Part shown: one piece after another, positions 9,028-19,871 of the stretch
Numbering within the stretch: position 1 is the first letter of the stretch
Layout of the letters: each line of letters opens with the position of its first letter
Assembly: GCA_029250275.1 (NCBI GenBank)
Contig: JAPFBP010000001.1
Span: 1 to 64,000 of the forward strand
From: Candidatus Nitrosopumilus sp.
GTDB taxonomy: Archaea; Thermoproteota; Nitrososphaeria; Nitrososphaerales; Nitrosopumilaceae
DNA: 64,000 nt
Direction: 5' to 3'
The notes under the pieces: model-generated
Seen by the model: only the letters and a program-made list of their open reading frames with translations
The model's database searches: none
What the model was told of the DNA's origin: nothing
Program-made: the position numbers and the translations under genes

Positions 9028-10317
9028 ATGTCAGAATATACAGGATATGATGGAAATTCATTAGAATTTCTAAAGACAAACAAAATTTCAATTGGAGATT
9101 CTGTAAAAATTCTAGCTGATATTACTTATTCAGGAATTGTGATGCCTAGATATGAACACAGTGATGACAAACATATTGTTTTAAAATTAAAGAGCGGATA
9201 CAACATTGGTTTAGAAATTATTAAAATTAAAAAAGTTGAGAAAGGTCTAACTTTAGAAAAAATTGTTGAGAAAAATGAAAAAGTTGAGAAAAATGAAAAG
9301 TTGCCAAATATTTTATTATTATCAACTGGAGGTACAATTGCAAGTAAAATTGATTACAGAACTGGAGCAGTTACGCCCGTATTAACTGCTGAAGAATTAA
9401 ATTCATCAGTTCCTGAGCTAGCTAAAATTGCAAATATAGACACCAAGGTGTTGTTTTCAGAATATTCTGAAAACATTATGCCGGAACATTGGTTAAAAAT
9501 TGCTCAAACAGTGAATGAGTATTTGAATTCAAATTATTCTGGAATTATTATTGCCCACGGTACAGATACTATGCATTACACATCATCCTATCTTTCTTTT
9601 TCATTAGCAGGTTTTCCAATTCCAATAGCATTAGTCGGTTCACAAAGATCATCAGATCGTGCATCTTCAGATGCTGCACTAAATCTAATTGGAGCTGTAA
9701 AATTCCTTACCGAATGTAAAACAAATGGAATCTACATAGCAATGCATCAAGATGAAAATGATGAAACAATTGCTTGTCATATTGGAACAAGAGTAAGAAA
9801 AAACCACACTAGTAAAAGAGGAGCATTTCAAACAGTAGGAAATGATCCTGCATTTTTAATTGTAAATAGTGAAATTCATAATAACATGAAAGATAATTTT
9901 TTTACAACTAATGAGTACAACCCTAAAATAAAAATAAATGAAAAAGTTGCTCTAGTAAAATATTATCCAGGATATGATCCAAATATGTTGAAAAATATTA
10001 TAGATGCGGGATACAAAGCAATAATTTTTGAAGGTACTGGATTAGGACATATCGGAGAAAATATGTATCCAGTAGTAAAAATGGCAAATGAAAAAGGCAT
10101 CTTTATGGGAATGACTTCACAGTGTATAGATGGCAGAGTGAGAATGACAGTTTACGAGAGTGGTAGAGATCTTCTAGATTTAGGAATAATCCCTCTAGAA
10201 AACATGATTCCAGAAATTGCATTGGTAAAGGCAATGTGGGTTACAGGAAACACTGAAAATCGTGAAGAAATTAAAGAAATCATGCTTAATAGAATTGCAT
10301 CAGAATTTTCAATATAA
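9028..10317 (+). CDS. gatD: Glutamyl-tRNA(Gln) amidotransferase subunit D
   Basis: Asparaginase-like ILLLSTGGTIASKIDYRTGAVTPVLTAEEL, AHGTDTMHYT. Confidence 0.96.
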   Translation: MSEYTGYDGNSLEFLKTNKISIGDSVKILADITYSGIVMPRYEHSDDKHIVLKLKSGYNIGLEIIKIKKVEKGLTLEKIVEKNEKVEKNEKLPNILLLSTGGTIASKIDYRTGAVTPVLTAEELNSSVPELAKIANIDTKVLFSEYSENIMPEHWLKIAQTVNEYLNSNYSGIIIAHGTDTMHYTSSYLSFSLAGFPIPIALVGSQRSSDRASSDAALNLIGAVKFLTECKTNGIYIAMHQDENDETIACHIGTRVRKNHTSKRGAFQTVGNDPAFLIVNSEIHNNMKDNFFTTNEYNPKIKINEKVALVKYYPGYDPNMLKNIIDAGYKAIIFEGTGLGHIGENMYPVVKMANEKGIFMGMTSQCIDGRVRMTVYESGRDLLDLGIIPLENMIPEIALVKAMWVTGNTENREEIKEIMLNRIASEFSI

Positions 10318-10329
10318 TCAGGTATCAAC

Positions 10330-12240
10330 ATGGAAGAATTTTCAATAAAAAATGTAGGTGTCAAAGTAGGATTAGAAATCCATCAACAATTAGCAACAAA
10401 CAAGAAATTATTTTGCAATTGCAATCCAATAGAGTCTGATGAATATTCAATAAAATTTCAAAGAAAATTACGTGCATCTAAAAGTGAATTAGGAGAATTT
10501 GATCCTGCGGCACTATTTGAAAGCACAAAATCAAAAACAATAATGTATTATGCAAATGATGAAAGTAGTTGTTTAGTTGAACAAGATGAAGAGCCACCAC
10601 ATGAACTAGATAAAGATGCAAGAAAAATTGCATTGATTATTTCTTCTGCTTTAAAATCAAATATTTTTAGTGAAATTTATCCAATGAGGAAAACAGTAAT
10701 TGATGGTTCCAATACAACTGGATTTCAACGTACTATGTTAATTTCCCAAGGGGGATTTTTTAATACAGGAGAAACAAAGATAGGAATTCAATCAATTTGT
10801 TTAGAAGAAGATGCTGCCAAAAATTTGGGAGATGAAGGTTCTGTAAGAAAGTTTGGTTTAGAACGTCTAGGAATTCCTTTAGTTGAAATTGCAACAGAAC
10901 CTTTTGAAGTTGAATTAACAGAAATTAAAAAAATTGCACTGTCATTAGGAAGAATTTTGAGGAGTACAAAAAAAGTAAAAAGAGGATTAGGATCTATAAG
11001 ACAAGATGTTAATGTATCAATAAAAGATGGAGGAGGAGTTGTAATTGAAGTAAAAGGAGTACAACAATTAGATCAATTAGAAAAAGTTGTAGAGTATGAA
11101 GCTAAAAGACAGCACGGATTGCTAAAAATTTCAAAAAAAATTCAAGAAAAAAATTGGATTTATGTTAAAGAAGATAGTAAAGACATTACAGAATTATTTT
11201 TAGAATGTAAATCAAAAATTATTCAAACTGCCTTGAAGAAAAATCAGAAAATCATGGTAATTACATTTAGAAATATGGCTAAAATGTTTGGATATTCACC
11301 ATACGAAGGCATAAGATTAGGGAAAGAAGTAGCAGAATTAGTTAGATTTTTTGGAATAGGAGGAATTTTTCATTCAGATGAATTACCTAACTATGGAATA
11401 GAAGAAATAGATTTAGAAAAATTAAAGAAATTTTCAAAGATTAATGAAAATGATGCTTTTTTGATTTTAGCATCACCTGAGGAAAAAATTCACACTGTTA
11501 TTGATCAAATTATTTTAAGAATTGAGTATATCAAAAATCATGGAATACCAATAGATACTAGATTAGCTACTCAAACGGGGGAAACAAAATTTCTTAGACC
11601 AAGACCAGGGGCAGCTAGAATGTATCCTGAAACAGATATTCCTCCAATAATTATTACAAAAAATGAATTATTAGAAGCAGAAAAAAATATTCCAAAATCT
11701 TGGGATGATTCTATCAAAGAACTAGAAACAAAATACAAACTTAATCCACAATTAGCTGAACAAATTTTTGATTCACGATATATTGGATTATTTGAAAAAA
11801 TTGTTGAAAATATTAAAACTAATCCTACATTTGTTGCATCAATTCTTTGTTCAACAATTACAAATTTAGAAAGAAGTGGTTTAAATTCAGATTTATTAAA
11901 AAATGAGGAAATTCTCAAATTATTTAATTTGTTAGAAGATGGGGAAATTGCTAAAGAATCAATTGAAATAATATTTGAAAATATTATGTCTGGAAAATCA
12001 AAAACTACAGAAGAAGCAATGAAAAATACATCAATTGAATCTGTTAATGAAGAAGAACTGGAAAAAATTATTGTAGATATAGTAGAGAAAAATGAAGGAT
12101 TAATTAAAAATCAGAAAGAGAGAGCAGTTGGACCATTAATGGGAATTGTTATGAAAGAACTAAGAGGTAAAGCTTCTGGAGAAATAATCAACAGTCTTTT
12201 ATTAAAAAATATCAAAAAGAAATTAGAAAATACTAGTTAA
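10330..12240 (+). CDS. gatE: Glutamyl-tRNA(Gln) amidotransferase subunit E
   Basis: GLEIHQQLATNKKLFCNCNP; GatB/E C-terminal domain; adjacent to gatD. Confidence 0.96.
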   Translation: MEEFSIKNVGVKVGLEIHQQLATNKKLFCNCNPIESDEYSIKFQRKLRASKSELGEFDPAALFESTKSKTIMYYANDESSCLVEQDEEPPHELDKDARKIALIISSALKSNIFSEIYPMRKTVIDGSNTTGFQRTMLISQGGFFNTGETKIGIQSICLEEDAAKNLGDEGSVRKFGLERLGIPLVEIATEPFEVELTEIKKIALSLGRILRSTKKVKRGLGSIRQDVNVSIKDGGGVVIEVKGVQQLDQLEKVVEYEAKRQHGLLKISKKIQEKNWIYVKEDSKDITELFLECKSKIIQTALKKNQKIMVITFRNMAKMFGYSPYEGIRLGKEVAELVRFFGIGGIFHSDELPNYGIEEIDLEKLKKFSKINENDAFLILASPEEKIHTVIDQIILRIEYIKNHGIPIDTRLATQTGETKFLRPRPGAARMYPETDIPPIIITKNELLEAEKNIPKSWDDSIKELETKYKLNPQLAEQIFDSRYIGLFEKIVENIKTNPTFVASILCSTITNLERSGLNSDLLKNEEILKLFNLLEDGEIAKESIEIIFENIMSGKSKTTEEAMKNTSIESVNEEELEKIIVDIVEKNEGLIKNQKERAVGPLMGIVMKELRGKASGEIINSLLLKNIKKKLENTS

Positions 12241-12244
12241 TAGA

Positions 12245-12329
12245 TGCGGGAAGTGGGATTTGAACCCACGAACTCCTAAGAGATAAGGATCTGAACCTTA
12301 CACCGTTGACCAGGCTGGGTGACTCCCGC
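12245..12329 (-). tRNA. tRNA-Leu (CAG)
   Basis: Reverse complement GCGGGAGTCACCCAGCCTGGTCAACGGTGTAAGGTTCAGATCCTTATCTCTTAGGAGTTCGTGGGTTCAAATCCCACTTCCCGCA; class II variable arm; loop TTCAGAT. Confidence 0.95.
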
Positions 12330-12407
12330 ATTAGAAAATTTTGAGATCTAGAATAAGTTTCTTTATTATACTATGAAATAATCATACCAGATTAATCAAG
12401 TGATAAA

Positions 12408-12572
12408 ATGGAATTTAGAGAAGTATATTGTATTAATTGTAAGAAAGTTTTGGGACGCTATAATACTAAATTCTATAGCGAGGACAAAATTAATGAATTA
12501 GTGAATTTGACACATGCTACTCATATTAAAAATGGTCATCATGTTAACATTAGAAAATTTGAAAAAAATTAA
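12408..12572 (+). CDS. Small CxxC protein (54 aa), hypothetical
   Basis: MEFREVYCINCKKVLGRYNTKFYSEDKINELVNLTHATHIKNGHHVNIRKFEKN*; not in the ORF track. Confidence 0.65.
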   Translation: MEFREVYCINCKKVLGRYNTKFYSEDKINELVNLTHATHIKNGHHVNIRKFEKN

Positions 12573-13108
12573 TTGAGTTTTATTTTTTCTATTGCTTCTG
12601 AAAGATTTAAAATTCGATGAATTTTATTTTCAGAAACGTGTTGATTCCATGGTTGTGAATATAGAATTACTTTTTTATTATTTTTAAGGAATTGTTCTGC
12701 ATTTAATGGAGAATCATCAATAAACACATCATAATCTAAATCAGCTTTCATAGGACCATCAATTACTGATACATAATTATCATATTCAATATTATGATGA
12801 TCCAACCAAGATTTTACAAAAGAGTCAGTAGAACGTTCTCTAGCAGTCACAATATCTACTTGACCAATATCGGTAAGAGATTTTGTTATGGATGACAAAT
12901 TTTTTTCAGTGGTAGGAATTGTCATCCAATTTTTCCAACAAGAACTAAGTTCAGTGTAAAAATCATAACGATCTATTTCAAATTCATTCCAAAAGTCCCA
13001 ACTAGTTATCTGATGTTTAGCAATTTCAGGTCTAATAGAATTACTATAATTTAACCAAGATATTATAACATCAGCAAGTACACCGTCAACATCTAATGCA
13101 ATTTTCAT
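12569..13108 (-). CDS. HAD-family 5'(3')-deoxyribonucleotidase-like protein
   Basis: MKIALDVDGVLADV...DYDVFIDDSPLNAEQF. Confidence 0.8.
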   Translation of the reverse strand: MKIALDVDGVLADVIISWLNYSNSIRPEIAKHQITSWDFWNEFEIDRYDFYTELSSCWKNWMTIPTTEKNLSSITKSLTDIGQVDIVTARERSTDSFVKSWLDHHNIEYDNYVSVIDGPMKADLDYDVFIDDSPLNAEQFLKNNKKVILYSQPWNQHVSENKIHRILNLSEAIEKIKLN

Positions 13109-13117
13109 TTTTTATCA

Positions 13118-14179
13118 TTAATCATTAGTTTTTTTAAATTCATCTAAAAGATTTTTTTGATGTTTACTGAGTTTTTTAGGAACGTTTACTATAATTCTTA
13201 TAAATTGATCCCCTTTTCCCCTGGAATTGATATGGGTGACACCCTTTCCTTTTAATTTGATAATGGTATTTGGTTGACTGCCAGCATCAACTTTAATTTT
13301 TTCATTTCCCTCCAAAGTTGGAACAGTGATTTCACATCCTAAAGCAGCATCAATCATAGAAAGATCATGATCATAAAAAATATCTTTTCCATCTCGATTA
13401 AATTTTGAATGTTGTTGTACTCTTACTCTAACAATTAAATCACCATTTACTCCATCCGGAATTTCATTTCCTTCTCCAGACACAGTGTAATCTCCTGAAT
13501 CTATTCCTGGAGGAATTTCAAATGTTACAGTTTTAGAACCTCTTTTCCTTCCTTGTCCTTTACATTCATTGCATGGTGTTTCAATTATAGATCCTTGACC
13601 TCTACAAGCAGAACAAGGTGCAGTAGTAACAAATGAGGCATATCCCATATTGCGAGTTTGTCTAACTTGTCCTTGACCATTACATGTTCCACATGTTTTC
13701 TTGTTAGTGCCAGGTTTAGCACCTGAACCATTACAAATATCACATTGAATTTGTTTTTGTAATTTGATTTCCATTTTTTTACCATGTAATACATCCTCTA
13801 AAGTTACATGAGTTTCATAAAGAAGATCAGAACCTTGTTGTTGTTGTTGATTAAAATTAAATCCTCCTCCTCCACGACCAAAAATTGATTCAAAAATATT
13901 ATCAAAACCTCCACCCTGTGCTCCTTGAAAAATATCTTCACTAGAATATCTTCCATCAACACCAGCATGACCATGTTGATCATAGACCTGTTTTTTTTCA
14001 GGATCTGAAATAACTGCATATGCTTCAGAAATTTCTTTAAAATGTTCTCCAGCATCTGAAGAAGTGTTACGGTCAGGGTGAAATTTTAATGCTAGTTTTC
14101 TATACTGTTGTTTAATTTCATCAGGTGAAGATGTTTTTGTAACACCTAAAACCTCATAATAATCACGTTTTGCAGCCAT
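13118..14179 (-). CDS. dnaJ: Chaperone DnaJ
   Basis: J-domain with HPD, G/F region, four CxxCxGxG-type zinc repeats. Confidence 0.97.
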   Translation of the reverse strand: MAAKRDYYEVLGVTKTSSPDEIKQQYRKLALKFHPDRNTSSDAGEHFKEISEAYAVISDPEKKQVYDQHGHAGVDGRYSSEDIFQGAQGGGFDNIFESIFGRGGGGFNFNQQQQQGSDLLYETHVTLEDVLHGKKMEIKLQKQIQCDICNGSGAKPGTNKKTCGTCNGQGQVRQTRNMGYASFVTTAPCSACRGQGSIIETPCNECKGQGRKRGSKTVTFEIPPGIDSGDYTVSGEGNEIPDGVNGDLIVRVRVQQHSKFNRDGKDIFYDHDLSMIDAALGCEITVPTLEGNEKIKVDAGSQPNTIIKLKGKGVTHINSRGKGDQFIRIIVNVPKKLSKHQKNLLDEFKKTND

Positions 14180-14227
14180 GAATCATACCTTTATCATAAT
14201 TACCGTATAAATGATTGAATTAGAAAC

Positions 14228-16084
14228 TTAGTTGGTTTTTGTTTCATCAGTTGAAGACGATTCGTTGGTTTGTCCTTCTGTACCTTGTTGTCCTTCTGCA
14301 CCTTGTTGTCCTTTTGCGCCAGGTGAGGATGAAGTATTTTTGTAAAGTTCAGTTGTAACTTCATTAACCAATGTTTGTAATACTTCAAGTTTAGGTTTTA
14401 ATTCATTTGGTTCTTTATCTAGAACTTCTCTAAGTTCCTTTACAGCATCAGTAATTTTAATTCCTTGTTCTTGTGAAATTTTATCTTTAAGATCATGATT
14501 TACTAGTTTTTCTACAGTGTAAATGTAACTTTCTGCTTCATTCTTTAAATCAATTTTCTCTATCTTCTTTTTATCTTCAGCAGAGAATTTTTCTGCATCT
14601 TGTTTTAATTTTTCAATTTCTTCTTTAGATAATTTTGATGTAGATTCAACAGTAATTTTTGCTTCTTTTTGTGTTCCAAGATCTTTTGCTGTAACATTAA
14701 TTATTCCATTTGCATCAATGTCAAATTTTACTTCAATTTGAGGAATTCCTCTTGGAGCTGGTGGTAAATTTGTAAGATTAAAACTTCCTAAAGATACATT
14801 ATCAGATGCCATTGGTCGTTCGCCTTGAACAATATGAATAGTAACAGCTGTTTGGCTATCAGCTGCTGTTGTGAAAACTTTACTCTTTGAAGTTGGAATA
14901 GTAGTATTTCTTTCAATTAATGGCTCTCTAACACCACCTAAAGTTTCAATTCCTAATGTTAGAGGAGTTACATCAAGTAAAACTATGTCACTACTAACAT
15001 CTCCAGCAATAATTCCTGCCTGAATTGCTGCTCCCATTGCTACAGCCTCCATTGGATCTACACCGGATTCAGTTTCTTGACCAACAATTTCGCTTACAAA
15101 TTTTTTCACCAATGGGATTCTCGTTGGTCCACCAACCATGACAATTTTATTAATATCAGAATTTGTGAGTTTTGCGTCTTCTAGTGCTTTTAATATAGAA
15201 GGCTTGCATTTTTCAACAATTGGTCTTATCAACTCATCTAGTTTAGAACGAGTTATTCTTAATTCTAAATTCTTAGCACCTGAAGTTGGATCATGTGAAA
15301 TAAATGGTAAATTAACATCAGTTTCCATTACAGTTGATAATTCAATTTTTGCTTTTTCAGAAGCTTCTCTAATTCTCGTCATTGCAGTTGAATCTGAAGT
15401 GAGATTAACGCCTTCTTTTTTCTTGAATTCATCTACAATAAAATCAATTAGAACTTTATCCATATCTGTACCACCTAATTGAGTATCACCAGATGTACTG
15501 AGAACTTCAAAAACACCGCCACCCATTTCCATTATTGTAACATCTAATGTTCCACCACCAAAATCAAAGACAAGAATTTTCATATCTTGTTTAGCTTTAT
15601 CTAATCCAAATGCCAACGCTGCTGCTGTTGGTTCATTAATTATTCTAACAACATCGAGTCCTGCAATTGTTCCAGCATCTTTAGTAGCTTGACGTTGATT
15701 ATCATCAAAATATGCAGGAACAGTAATTACTGCTTTACTAACTGGTTCTCCAATAAATGCCTCAGCATCTTTTTTGATTTTTTGAAGAATGAATGATGAA
15801 ATTTGTTGAGGTTTGTATTCTTTATCTAAAATTTTAAAAATATGATCAGAGCCCATTTTTCTTTTAGCAGCAAAAATAGTTCTATCTGGATTTGTTACAG
15901 ATTGTCTTCGTGCAGGTTCACCGACCAAAAGTTCACCATCTTTAGTAAATGCTACAACTGATGGGAATGCTTTACCACCTACTGTGGCACCTTCAGCAGA
16001 TGGGATAATGGTTGGTTTACCACCCATTATAACTGCCGCAGCAGAGTTACTTGTTCCTAAATCAATTCCAATTATTTTAGTCAT
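14228..16084 (-). CDS. dnaK: Chaperone DnaK (Hsp70)
   Basis: [42 protein letters not shown]. Confidence 0.98.
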   Translation of the reverse strand: MTKIIGIDLGTSNSAAAVIMGGKPTIIPSAEGATVGGKAFPSVVAFTKDGELLVGEPARRQSVTNPDRTIFAAKRKMGSDHIFKILDKEYKPQQISSFILQKIKKDAEAFIGEPVSKAVITVPAYFDDNQRQATKDAGTIAGLDVVRIINEPTAAALAFGLDKAKQDMKILVFDFGGGTLDVTIMEMGGGVFEVLSTSGDTQLGGTDMDKVLIDFIVDEFKKKEGVNLTSDSTAMTRIREASEKAKIELSTVMETDVNLPFISHDPTSGAKNLELRITRSKLDELIRPIVEKCKPSILKALEDAKLTNSDINKIVMVGGPTRIPLVKKFVSEIVGQETESGVDPMEAVAMGAAIQAGIIAGDVSSDIVLLDVTPLTLGIETLGGVREPLIERNTTIPTSKSKVFTTAADSQTAVTIHIVQGERPMASDNVSLGSFNLTNLPPAPRGIPQIEVKFDIDANGIINVTAKDLGTQKEAKITVESTSKLSKEEIEKLKQDAEKFSAEDKKKIEKIDLKNEAESYIYTVEKLVNHDLKDKISQEQGIKITDAVKELREVLDKEPNELKPKLEVLQTLVNEVTTELYKNTSSSPGAKGQQGAEGQQGTEGQTNESSSTDETKTN

Positions 16085-16656
16085 ATTTTATCATCATCCT
16101 TTTTTGAAATTTCTACTAATGTAGGTCTTATAACTCTCTCATGAGAAATATATCCTTTTCTAAGCTCTTTTGTAATTGTATTATCATCTAAATCGGGATC
16201 AGTGATTATTGATATTGCCTCATGAAAGTTTGGATCAAAAATTTCGCCTAATGCATCTATTGGTACAACATGATATTTTTGTAATAAAGAATTCATGTTT
16301 TTTAAAATAGAATTCAAACCGTCTAAATTGATTTTACTTTCAGAAAAAACTTCTTTAGCTCTTACAAAATCATCATAAATTTGTAAAAAATCTAATGCAA
16401 ATTCATTAATTTTTGAATTTACTCCATTTTCTATATCAGTTTGTGTTTTTCTACTCAGATTTTGAAAATCAGCTAATACCAGTTTTAATTTTTCTTCATA
16501 TTCAGAAGATTTTTGTTTTTCTAAATCCAATTGTTGAGATAATTCATCAAGGTTAGATTCTAACAATTTCGATTCTGATATAAAAGAATCACTCTCTGTT
16601 TCATTTTCAGATATAACATTTATTGGGATTTCATCAGGATCAGATTTGCTAGACAA
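16081..16656 (-). CDS. grpE: Nucleotide exchange factor GrpE
   Basis: Position upstream of dnaK; coiled coil followed by a GrpE-like C-terminal domain. Confidence 0.93.
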   Translation of the reverse strand: MSSKSDPDEIPINVISENETESDSFISESKLLESNLDELSQQLDLEKQKSSEYEEKLKLVLADFQNLSRKTQTDIENGVNSKINEFALDFLQIYDDFVRAKEVFSESKINLDGLNSILKNMNSLLQKYHVVPIDALGEIFDPNFHEAISIITDPDLDDNTITKELRKGYISHERVIRPTLVEISKKDDDKI

Positions 16657-16678
16657 TTTAATCAGAATAACAATTTAG

Positions 16679-17830
16679 CTAATTTATACTATTATTGATT
16701 GTTTCACACAAAGGATTAGCTTTAACAATAATTAGATTGGAATCCTGTTTATTTTTTTCAATATTATCAAAATCAAATTTTGAACATGCTACAACAATTG
16801 TAGTTTTATCACTATGAAATAGATCAAAGTTTGGATCTTCATAAGATTCTACATCACCAATGTAATCACGTAGCTTTAATGTCAAATTTTGTAACATCTC
16901 AATTTTGTCTCCACGCATTACATGTTGATCAAGTGTCCAAGATAATGCAATCTTAGTTCTACTTGCCTTTAGATCATTTTTCTTTAATGTTGAGCGAATC
17001 TCATCAATTAATCGCTTGATATATCCATCAATTCCTTTAACACTTCCATTAATTAGATACATGAGAGAGTTTGCACCATCAAAAGATGAGCCTAAAGATT
17101 TCAAATCAAATAGACTACTAATCATATCATCTAAAAATATTTCCTGAAAATCATCTGAAGAAAGATCATTTTTTGTAATGTCATCTTGAGCGTATTTACA
17201 AACTTCTAAAACACTACATAAACTAGAAAATCTAGATAGAACATCAATAGCATGAAAATGCTCAGAGGATGAAATTGCCACAAATTTTTTCTCTTTTTTA
17301 CCTACTGTGAGAAGTTCGGCCAATATCAAATCTTCTTTTCCATTAAATGATCCGATAATTTTTGGTTGTTCTTTAAGATTTTCAAGTGGATAATAAAAAT
17401 ATGAAATATGTTTTCCTGTCTCAAATCCTGTTACATGTTCAAGCAATGAAATATTTTCATGGTTACCTCCAAATCCTGTAGGAAGAGTAAAAATTACTGA
17501 GCTATTTTTTTTCATCGATGCAACTGCATCCTTAAATTTTGAATGGATTTCAGTTTTGATATCTTGTCCAGTTTTTCTAATTCTTGGAGTGAAGAAAAGA
17601 TATTGTGCTTTTGAAATTGCCACATCAATTGGCTCCATAGCTAATAGAGGTTCATCTTCTTTTAGAGAAGATACGTTTGGATATGTTTTGGCAATTTCTG
17701 CATTAAGTGAAATTGCTAATGGAGTAGATTCATCTATGATGTAAACATCTGCACCTTTAATTGCCATTTGAGATGCAATAGCATACCCTTCGGTACTAAG
17801 ACCATAAACGACAACTTTAGTTCCCCCCAT
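16679..17830 (-). CDS. NAD(P)-binding, nucleotide-sugar-dehydrogenase-like protein
   Basis: N-terminal Rossmann-like KVVVYGLSTEGYAIASQMAIKGADVYIIDES; UDP-Glc/6PGDH-like layout, function uncertain. Confidence 0.5.
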   Translation of the reverse strand: MGGTKVVVYGLSTEGYAIASQMAIKGADVYIIDESTPLAISLNAEIAKTYPNVSSLKEDEPLLAMEPIDVAISKAQYLFFTPRIRKTGQDIKTEIHSKFKDAVASMKKNSSVIFTLPTGFGGNHENISLLEHVTGFETGKHISYFYYPLENLKEQPKIIGSFNGKEDLILAELLTVGKKEKKFVAISSSEHFHAIDVLSRFSSLCSVLEVCKYAQDDITKNDLSSDDFQEIFLDDMISSLFDLKSLGSSFDGANSLMYLINGSVKGIDGYIKRLIDEIRSTLKKNDLKASRTKIALSWTLDQHVMRGDKIEMLQNLTLKLRDYIGDVESYEDPNFDLFHSDKTTIVVACSKFDFDNIEKNKQDSNLIIVKANPLCETINNSIN

Positions 17831-17890
17831 AGATTAGATCAAGGAATAGACTAAGAAAAACTTATTGAACTAGAGATAATTAAAAAATTA

Positions 17891-18919
17891 TTGAAAATAT
17901 GGATAGATATTCTTACACCAAAACAATTATTGTTTTCTGAACCAATAGTTGAAAAATTAGGTAAAAAACACGATCTTTTGTGTACTTCAAGAGATTATGA
18001 AGAAGTTTCAAAATTAGCAAAAATACGTAATTTTGACCTTATTTTTGTTGGAAAACATGGCGGTGGAGACAAAAAAATCAAACTCAAAGCCAGTATTGAT
18101 AGAATGGAGAAACTGTCTACAAAAATTAGGACATTTTCCCCAGATATTGTAATTAGTTTTTGTTCTCCTGAAGCATCTAGAATTGCATTTGGTTTAGGAA
18201 TTAAACATGTAGCATTTTGTGATTCTCCACATGCAGAAGCAGTCATGCGATTAACTTTGCCATTAATTCAAAAATTATTAATTCCTTTTATAATACCTAA
18301 AAAGGAATTTTCAAAGTACGGAATTGATAAAAAAAATATTATTCAATACAAGGCAATTGATGCATTTGTAACAATCCAGAGAAAAATTGATCAAAAAGCT
18401 AAATTACCATTCAAAAACAACAATAGAAAGAATATTTTGATAAGAGTAGAAGAAGAAGAAGCATCATACACATCAAAATCTAGTAAAATCATCCCAATCA
18501 TAAAAAAAATTGAAAGAGAATATAAAAATGATAACATTGTAGTCTTAGGTAGATATACAAAACAAGTTAAAAATTTACAAAAAATTATTGGCAAAAAAAT
18601 AAAAATTGTAAAAATGACATATGATGGAAAACATTTGTTAAAAAATACAGATATTTTTATTGGATCTGGTGGTACCATGACTGCGGAATCTGCATTAATG
18701 GGAATTCCTACAATATCATACAATGCAGTTCCAAATATTATAGAAAATTTCTTGGTAAAAAAATATTTGATAAAAAGAGAAACAAATCCAAATAAGATTT
18801 CAAATTATATTAAGAAAATTTTTAAATCTACTAATAATCAGAATCAAGAAAGAGCAGAAAGAATTAGAAAGCAGATGGAAAATCCAATTGAAAAATTAAT
18901 CATGATAATCAAAGAATAG
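17891..18919 (+). CDS. DUF354 family (glycosyltransferase-like) protein
   Basis: MKIWIDILTPKQLLFSEPIVEKLGKKHDLLCTSRDY...; GSGGTMTAESALMGIPTISY. Confidence 0.8.
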   Translation: MKIWIDILTPKQLLFSEPIVEKLGKKHDLLCTSRDYEEVSKLAKIRNFDLIFVGKHGGGDKKIKLKASIDRMEKLSTKIRTFSPDIVISFCSPEASRIAFGLGIKHVAFCDSPHAEAVMRLTLPLIQKLLIPFIIPKKEFSKYGIDKKNIIQYKAIDAFVTIQRKIDQKAKLPFKNNNRKNILIRVEEEEASYTSKSSKIIPIIKKIEREYKNDNIVVLGRYTKQVKNLQKIIGKKIKIVKMTYDGKHLLKNTDIFIGSGGTMTAESALMGIPTISYNAVPNIIENFLVKKYLIKRETNPNKISNYIKKIFKSTNNQNQERAERIRKQMENPIEKLIMIIKE

Positions 18920-18988
18920 TTAATTTTAGTTTTAAGAGTCAAATTCAAATAAAAAGTTCATTAAGGGAATGGGAGTGCTCGATTTAGC

Positions 18989-19061
18989 AGCCCGGTAGTG
19001 TAGCGGTCAAGCATAGAGGCCTTTGAAGCCTTTGTCCCCAGTTCGAGTCTGGGCCGGGCTA
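18989..19061 (+). tRNA. tRNA-Gln (TTG)
   Basis: AGCCCGGTAGTGTAGCGGTCAAGCATAGAGGCCTTTGAAGCCTTTGTCCCCAGTTCGAGTCTGGGCCGGGCTA; loop CTTTGAA. Confidence 0.95.
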
Positions 19062-19124
19062 CTTTGAAAATAATTGATTTTTGTACACGAATATAACATA
19101 GATAGTTTTTTTGAAATTAGGCAT

Positions 19125-19862
19125 ATGGCAGATATCATTTTAGGAATGGGTGAAGTTGGAGAAACTCTATTTCATCTTCTTGAAGAAAGAAACTATAATT
19201 GTATTGGAATTGATGCTGATAATTCAAAATGTAAGAACTATTCAGAGAAGGATCAAATTGAGAATCCAGAATATCTTCATGTTTGTCTTCCTGGAGAATT
19301 AACAGAATTTATTGATATTACAGTAAATTGGATTAATAAGATTGAAGGTCTGAAAGCTGTTCTAATACACTCTACAGTAAAACCTGGAACAACAAAAAAT
19401 ATTCAAAATAATTCCAAAGTACCAATTTTATTTTCACCAGTTAGAGGAGTACATAAAAGATTTTTAGATGATATTAAAAAATATACAAAATTTATTTCAT
19501 CAGATGCTAAACAGATAGATTCTAAAATAAAAACAGATTTAGAAAAACGATTTAAAAAAATAGAATGGATGTCAACAACAAAAACGGCAGAGTTAGCAAA
19601 AATTTTAGTCGATACAACATATTATGGATGGCTAATCAATTATGCTCAAATTACAAAAATGATTTGTGAAAAAGAAGGTGTAGATTTTGATGAAATGTGG
19701 AAATTTGCAGATGAGATTCATGAAAACTTAGGCAATAGACCAAAAATGTATCCAGGTATTATTGGAGGACATTGTGTTATTCCAAATTTAAAATTAGTAG
19801 AATATGAAAATTTAGATATTATTAAAAAAATTAATGAATCATACGAAAAATTTAAAAAATAA
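19125..19862 (+). CDS. UDP-glucose/GDP-mannose dehydrogenase-like protein
   Basis: MADIILGMGEVGETLFHLLEERNYNCIGIDAD, HSTVKPGTT; internal ATG preferred over track start 19074. Confidence 0.65.
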   Translation: MADIILGMGEVGETLFHLLEERNYNCIGIDADNSKCKNYSEKDQIENPEYLHVCLPGELTEFIDITVNWINKIEGLKAVLIHSTVKPGTTKNIQNNSKVPILFSPVRGVHKRFLDDIKKYTKFISSDAKQIDSKIKTDLEKRFKKIEWMSTTKTAELAKILVDTTYYGWLINYAQITKMICEKEGVDFDEMWKFADEIHENLGNRPKMYPGIIGGHCVIPNLKLVEYENLDIIKKINESYEKFKK

Positions 19863-19871
19863 TTTTAATTG

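Noticed and set aside
9235-9302. VEKNEK duplication in GatD as functional repeat
   Set aside because: Just a short in-frame duplication in the linker between the N-terminal and asparaginase-like domains.
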